Shown here: positions 60,064 through 64,000 of the stretch, in pieces
How the letters are laid out: each line of letters starts with the position of its first letter
How positions within the stretch are numbered: the first letter of the stretch is position 1
NCBI GenBank assembly: GCA_002409995.1
Contig: DHOR01000010.1
Coordinates: 67,467-131,466 of the forward strand
DNA length: 64,000 bases
Reading direction: 5' to 3'
DNA from: Hungatella sp. UBA5385
GTDB lineage: Bacteria > Bacillota > Clostridia > Lachnospirales > Lachnospiraceae
The notes under the pieces: model-generated
Databases searched by the model: none
The model's input: the letters and a program-made list of their open reading frames with translations, nothing else
What the model was told of the DNA's origin: nothing
Made by a program: the position numbers and the translations under genes

Positions 60064-61017
60064 TTGAAAAAAAAGGATCAGAGATCATTTTTTGAAAATG
60101 GGAATCTGCGTTTGGCAGGAGTAATTGCTCTGACGGCAGTGTTGTTGTTTGTTATCAGTATTGCCGGAACAGTGAAAAATAATAGCTATGTAAGATCCAG
60201 CCTTGAGGCATCTATGGAGCACTCTCTGGAATCACGGGTCGAAGCAGCTGTGAAACAGTCTGAGGAGGAAAGCATAGAGGCATCTGTGGCAGCTTCTGTT
60301 GAGGAATCTATAGAGGCTTCCAAAGTAGAGGAAACTGCTGTTCATGAGATTGAGTTGTCTGATGAAGAAATTCAGCTTCTTAACCTTCTAAAGGAACACT
60401 TAGATGCAGGTCAGATGCAGGAGGCAGCAGCACTGCTTATTGAGAGAGAAGAAGAGTTTAACAGTCTGTTTTTCGGGAAATTGGCAGATGTTCCCTGCAT
60501 TTATGATGGAAATACAATGGTAGATCAGGTATCTGGTCATGGACTTGTATTTACCAGAGCAACCACTGTTTTCTATGGTGAATTTAAAGATGGAAAACCA
60601 GAGGGAAGCTGTCTTGCTCTCCAGGCTCTTCAGCTGGAAGAAGGTAAACGGTATGATTATGCTGCAGGAAGCTGGAATAATGGTAAAATGAACGGCACAG
60701 GAGAGTGCGGTTATAATTATTACGAAGGCGTTTCTGATGAAAGTGCAAAAGAGACTTCTAAAAAAGGTGAGTTTAAAGATAACACTATGGAAGGTTCAAT
60801 TGTATATACAAGCAGAGGTTCTGATGACAAGGAGGTTACCTGGACATTTGAAGTATCTGATGGTGTGATTGTTCAGGATGACCGCTGGGTACAGGATACT
60901 GGTGAGGATGGGGCGATTGTATACAGGCTTAAGGCTGATAATCAGGAGACCCATGTTTATACAGTCAGTGAAAGTGCTATGAAAGAGTATAGATGGAAGA
61001 ATTTGATCGAGTATTAA
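60064..61017 (+). CDS. Membrane-anchored protein with MORN-like repeats
   Basis: A 317-aa protein starting with TTG at 60064 (AGGAG about 11 bases upstream). One membrane segment lies at ~17-37 (LAGVIALTAVLLFVISIAGT). Residues ~45-95 are a Ser/Glu/Ala-rich helix with a repeated SxEAS pattern, likely a coiled coil. The C-terminal half has three MORN-like units (YGEFKDGKPEGSC; AGSWNNGKMNGTGEC; KGEFKDNTMEGS). It is probably exposed outside the membrane with unknown binding partner. Confidence 0.75.
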   Translation: MKKKDQRSFFENGNLRLAGVIALTAVLLFVISIAGTVKNNSYVRSSLEASMEHSLESRVEAAVKQSEEESIEASVAASVEESIEASKVEETAVHEIELSDEEIQLLNLLKEHLDAGQMQEAAALLIEREEEFNSLFFGKLADVPCIYDGNTMVDQVSGHGLVFTRATTVFYGEFKDGKPEGSCLALQALQLEEGKRYDYAAGSWNNGKMNGTGECGYNYYEGVSDESAKETSKKGEFKDNTMEGSIVYTSRGSDDKEVTWTFEVSDGVIVQDDRWVQDTGEDGAIVYRLKADNQETHVYTVSESAMKEYRWKNLIEY

Positions 61018-61097
61018 AAGGCGGTGTTAGCAGATAGTATCTGCGGAAATTTAGCGACGGTATCAACGGGCAGTATCAGGAATAACGGAGGTTCAGG

Positions 61098-62066
61098 ATG
61101 AATCAGGAGATCATAGATCGTTTAAGTGTCATAACTGAGGAAGAACGGGAGATATTAGACGGACGCACGGAAATTGACAGAGCCAGATATACAGAAGGAA
61201 GAGAACTGGTTATTGACAGCAGGAAAATGCTGGATCATGGGAAAATGATCCGCGTCCGCCCACACACCCGGTTTGTCCATTTTCCAAAGCATAAACACAA
61301 CTATGTAGAAGTGATTTATATGTGCAAAGGAGAAACAACCCATTATGTAGATGGAGAAAAGGTGGTGCTTCGACAGGGAGAGCTTCTGTTTTTGAATCAG
61401 CATGCAACTCAGGAGATTATGCCTGCAGAGGAAGCTGATGTGGCGGTGAATTTTATAATTATTCCTGAGTTTTTTGATGCTGTGTTTCAGATGATGGGGG
61501 AGGAGGAAAACCTTCTTCGTGATTTTTTAGTAGGCTGTCTCTGCAATGATCCCCGTTATGCCAGCTATCTGCATTTTAAGGTTGCAGACGTTCTTCCTGT
61601 GCAGAATCTGGTGGAAAATATGGTATGGACTCTGTTAAATGATCAGCCCAATAAGAGAAGTATTAATCAGGTGACCATGGGACTTCTATTTCTCCAGCTG
61701 ATGCATTTTACAGATAAGATCAGCCATACCACTGAAAGCTTTGATCAGAAGCTGACATTTCAGGTGCTGAAATATATTGATGAGAATTATAGAGATGGGG
61801 AATTGACCAAGCTGTCGGAAATGCTGGGGTATGATATCTACTGGTTAAGCCGAGCGATTAAGCGGCTGACAGGGCGTACATATAAGGAGCTGCTTCAGAT
61901 TAAACGGTTAAATCAGGCGGCATTTTTGCTTTTAAATACCAGAATATCCATTACAGATATCAGTTTGGCAGTAGGATATGATAATACCAGCTATTTTCAT
62001 AGGATTTTTAAGACCCGTTATCAGATGTCGCCGAAGGAATATAGGGATAATAATAAGGTGTTGTAG
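61098..62066 (+). CDS. AraC-family transcriptional regulator (likely rhamnose operon)
   Basis: A 322-aa regulator with an N-terminal cupin domain (KHKHNYVEVIYMCKGETTHY; LRQGELLFLNQHATQE) and C-terminal AraC DNA-binding domain (LTKLSEMLGYDIYWLSRAIK; YDNTSYFHRIFKTRYQMSP). ACGGAGG precedes the ATG. Position just before rhaB and rhaM, in the same direction, suggests L-rhamnose control, though a terminator separates them. Confidence 0.92.
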   Translation: MNQEIIDRLSVITEEEREILDGRTEIDRARYTEGRELVIDSRKMLDHGKMIRVRPHTRFVHFPKHKHNYVEVIYMCKGETTHYVDGEKVVLRQGELLFLNQHATQEIMPAEEADVAVNFIIIPEFFDAVFQMMGEEENLLRDFLVGCLCNDPRYASYLHFKVADVLPVQNLVENMVWTLLNDQPNKRSINQVTMGLLFLQLMHFTDKISHTTESFDQKLTFQVLKYIDENYRDGELTKLSEMLGYDIYWLSRAIKRLTGRTYKELLQIKRLNQAAFLLLNTRISITDISLAVGYDNTSYFHRIFKTRYQMSPKEYRDNNKVL

Positions 62067-62080
62067 AATAGCAGTGCTGC

Positions 62081-62123
62081 AAATAAGGACGTAGTTTTAA
62101 ATAAACTCCGTCCTTATTTTTTT
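62081..62123 (+). terminator. Intrinsic terminator between the AraC gene and rhaB
   Basis: AAATAAGGACG pairs with CGTCCTTATTT and is followed by a run of T. Confidence 0.88.
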
Positions 62124-62173
62124 GCTCAAAATCCTGTATGATATAGTTAGAAAATAATGGGAGAGTGGTACAA

Positions 62174-63598
62174 ATGGAGAAATACTATCTTGCAGTGGAT
62201 ATTGGCGCTTCCAGCGGACGCCATATTCTTGGTACTGTAAAAGACGGCATGATTCATCTGGAGGAAATCTACAGGTTTGACAATGGGATGAAGAAGATGG
62301 ATCAGCATATGTGCTGGGACATTGAAGCTCTTTTTGGGGAAATTAAGGAAGGGCTTAAGCAGTGTAAAAAGCTTGGTAAGATTCCTGCCTATATGGGAAT
62401 TGACACCTGGGCTGTTGACTTTGTTCTTCTGGACAAACAGAATCAGGTCCTTGGCAATGCAGTAGGATATCGTGATGACAGAACAAAGGGAATGGATGAG
62501 GCCGTTTATGAGACTATTTCCTTAAATGACCTCTATGGAAGAACAGGAATTCAGAAACAGATATTTAACACAATCTATCAGCTGATGGCTGTTAAGAGAC
62601 AGCAGCCGGAGATGCTTGATCAGGCAGAATCATTTCTCATGATACCGGATTATTTTCACTACCTTCTGACAGGTGTGAAGAAACAGGAATATACCAACGC
62701 AACCACCACACAATTGGTAAATCCGGACACAAATCAGTGGGATTATGACTTGATCCGCAGCCTCGGTTATCCAGAGAAGTTATTTGGAGAACTTTCTATG
62801 CCAGGAACTGTAGTTGGAGATTTTACAGAGGAAATAAGGCAGGAGATTGGTTTCAACTGTCAGGTGGTTCTTCCTGCAACTCATGACACTGGTTCTGCAG
62901 TAATGGCTGTTCCAGTTGTGCCGGGCAGTGAAGACACAATCGGTGACATCCTCTATATCAGTTCAGGAACCTGGTCCTTAATGGGAACGGAGCTTGCAAA
63001 AGCAAACTGCTCTATGGAGAGCATGGAAGCCAATTTAACCAATGAAGGCGGTTATGATTACAGATTCCGCTATTTGAAAAACATTATGGGATTGTGGATG
63101 ATTCAGTCAGTGAAAAAGGAGCTAAAGGAAGCAGGAGAGAACTATTCCTTTGCAGAGCTGTGCACCATGGCTTCAGAAGAGAAGATTCCCACCATAGTAG
63201 ACTGTAATGATGATGTGTTTTTAGCGCCTGCCAGTATGATAGAGGCAATTCAGGAGTACTGTCAGCAGAGAGGTCTGGAGATACCCCGCAGTCCAGGGCA
63301 AATTGCAGCAGTCATATATAACAGCCTTGCAAAGTGTTATGGCGATACTATTGGGGAGTTGGAATCAATTACAGGGAAAACATACAAGTCTATTAGTATT
63401 GTAGGCGGAGGCTCTAATGCTGAGTATTTGAATCAACTGACTGCCAGGTATACAGGGCGCCCGGTTTATGCAGGACCTGGAGAGGCAACAGCAATCGGCA
63501 ATCTTCTGGCTCAGATGATGTATGATGGAACTTTTGAGGATTTAAAGAGTGCCAGAGAGGCAGTTTATCGGTCATTTGAGATTAAGAAGTATGAATAA
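62174..63598 (+). CDS. rhaB: L-rhamnulokinase
   Basis: A 474-aa FGGY-family sugar kinase. Marks are LAVDIGASSGRHILG at the N-terminus, MGIDTWAVDFVLLD, GYRDDRTKGMDEAV, ATHDTGSAVMAVP, YISSGTWSLMGTE and the C-terminal ATP site ISIVGGGSNAEYLNQLTA. It phosphorylates L-rhamnulose. The ATG at 62174 is chosen over a GTG three codons earlier, which has the purine-rich site too close. rhaM follows 61 bp later. Confidence 0.96.
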   Translation: MEKYYLAVDIGASSGRHILGTVKDGMIHLEEIYRFDNGMKKMDQHMCWDIEALFGEIKEGLKQCKKLGKIPAYMGIDTWAVDFVLLDKQNQVLGNAVGYRDDRTKGMDEAVYETISLNDLYGRTGIQKQIFNTIYQLMAVKRQQPEMLDQAESFLMIPDYFHYLLTGVKKQEYTNATTTQLVNPDTNQWDYDLIRSLGYPEKLFGELSMPGTVVGDFTEEIRQEIGFNCQVVLPATHDTGSAVMAVPVVPGSEDTIGDILYISSGTWSLMGTELAKANCSMESMEANLTNEGGYDYRFRYLKNIMGLWMIQSVKKELKEAGENYSFAELCTMASEEKIPTIVDCNDDVFLAPASMIEAIQEYCQQRGLEIPRSPGQIAAVIYNSLAKCYGDTIGELESITGKTYKSISIVGGGSNAEYLNQLTARYTGRPVYAGPGEATAIGNLLAQMMYDGTFEDLKSAREAVYRSFEIKKYE

Positions 63599-63604
63599 CA
63601 TGTA

Positions 63605-63634
63605 AGATTAATATGTGAGATTAATATGTGAGAT
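63605..63634 (+). repeat. 13-bp tandem repeat between rhaB and rhaM
   Basis: AGATTAATATGTG occurs twice in succession and the first bases of a third unit follow. Confidence 0.85.
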
Positions 63635-63659
63635 TTTATAAGAGCAGGAGGAAGAAAAG

Positions 63660-63974
63660 ATGATACGTAAGTCATTTAAAATGCGTCTGTATGAAGGAAT
63701 GGCACAGGAATATGAAAAACGCCACAATGAGTTATGGCCTGAGATGCAGGATATGATTCATGAACACGGCGGACATAACTATTCCATTTTTCTTGATGAG
63801 GAAACTAATGTATTATATGGCTACATAGAGATAGAAGACGAAGAGAGATGGGCAAAATCTGCTGATACAGCCATCAACCGAAAGTGGTGGGATTTTATGG
63901 CTGATATCATGGAAACCAATCAGGATAACAGTCCGGTCAGTGTGGATTTAAAGCCGGTGTTTCATCTGGATTAG
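63660..63974 (+). CDS. rhaM: L-rhamnose mutarotase
   Basis: A 104-aa protein of the RhaM family, interconverting L-rhamnose anomers. H22 in YEKRHNELWPEMQDMI is the catalytic His, YSIFLDEETNVLYGYIEIED the central strands, and NRKWWDFMADIM the paired Trp region; the length fits the family. AGGAGG lies 9 bases before the ATG. It belongs to the rhamnose block with rhaB; rhaA and rhaD are not in the window. Confidence 0.96.
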   Translation: MIRKSFKMRLYEGMAQEYEKRHNELWPEMQDMIHEHGGHNYSIFLDEETNVLYGYIEIEDEERWAKSADTAINRKWWDFMADIMETNQDNSPVSVDLKPVFHLD

Positions 63975-64000
63975 ATTTTTTACAAATGGGGTTCGACCCT

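Overview
The window looks like a chromosomal segment of a gut Lachnospiraceae (Clostridium cluster XIVa) bacterium. The support is a moderately low-GC genome with strong AGGAGG-type ribosome sites, YesM/YesN two-component regulators beside sugar ABC transporters, many AraC-family regulators, GlnRS, an AzlCD pair and a plant-glycan/uronate/rhamnose theme. I saw no rRNA or tRNA genes and no intact transposase or integrase.

Layout. 1-5056: end of a sugar ABC transporter, an uncharacterised 591-aa protein, a GH28 family enzyme and a type I sulfatase, followed on the other strand by the YesM/YesN sensor-regulator pair (5065-7624). 7823-10626: a DUF5131 radical-SAM-like protein, an AraC/GyrI regulator, a small Cys-rich protein and a membrane protein. 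10966-18494: a second sugar operon (two permeases, an 840-aa unrecognised protein, a GH105 unsaturated-uronyl hydrolase, an AraC regulator and a lipoprotein binding protein). 18567-20331: a radical SAM activase-like gene and a small CRISPR array with type I-C-like repeats and no cas genes in view. 20332-22296: azlCD and an AraC regulator. 22482-24417 and 28488-32075: two separate hexuronate modules, uxuA with an SDR reductase, and gntR-uxuA-uxuB with a mannitol-dehydrogenase-family reductase. Between them lie an XRE/membrane-protein pair, a flavin-type protein with an HxlR regulator, and a secreted cell-wall-repeat protein.

32349-46794: accessory genes, including an SdpR/SdpI pair, a UvrA-like ATPase, an AraC/GyrI regulator, a metallophosphoesterase, a kinase-like protein, a Nudix hydrolase, a LUD protein, a PEBP-like protein, and a GC-richer two-component/ABC exporter module. 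46795-54416 is a gene graveyard: fragments of an acetyltransferase, a P-loop kinase, an unidentified protein and an alpha/beta hydrolase sit among a secreted protein, an AAA_14/DUF4143 ATPase, an effector-binding protein and a PutP symporter. It ends at the 3' end of guaA, a known island integration site, next to a ~130-bp imperfect direct repeat. 54417-64000: guaA (with a reduced, apparently inactive amidotransferase domain), marR, a small protein, glnS, a MocR regulator, a MORN-like membrane protein, and a rhamnose block (AraC, rhaB, rhaM).

How it works together: GH28, GH105 and the two unknown large proteins would release uronate- and rhamnose-containing oligosaccharides. The ABC systems would import them using an ATPase encoded elsewhere. 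The uxu modules would take hexuronates to 2-keto-3-deoxygluconate, and rhaB/rhaM would handle L-rhamnose, as expected for rhamnogalacturonan-type or related glycan use. These pathway assignments are inference from families and context.
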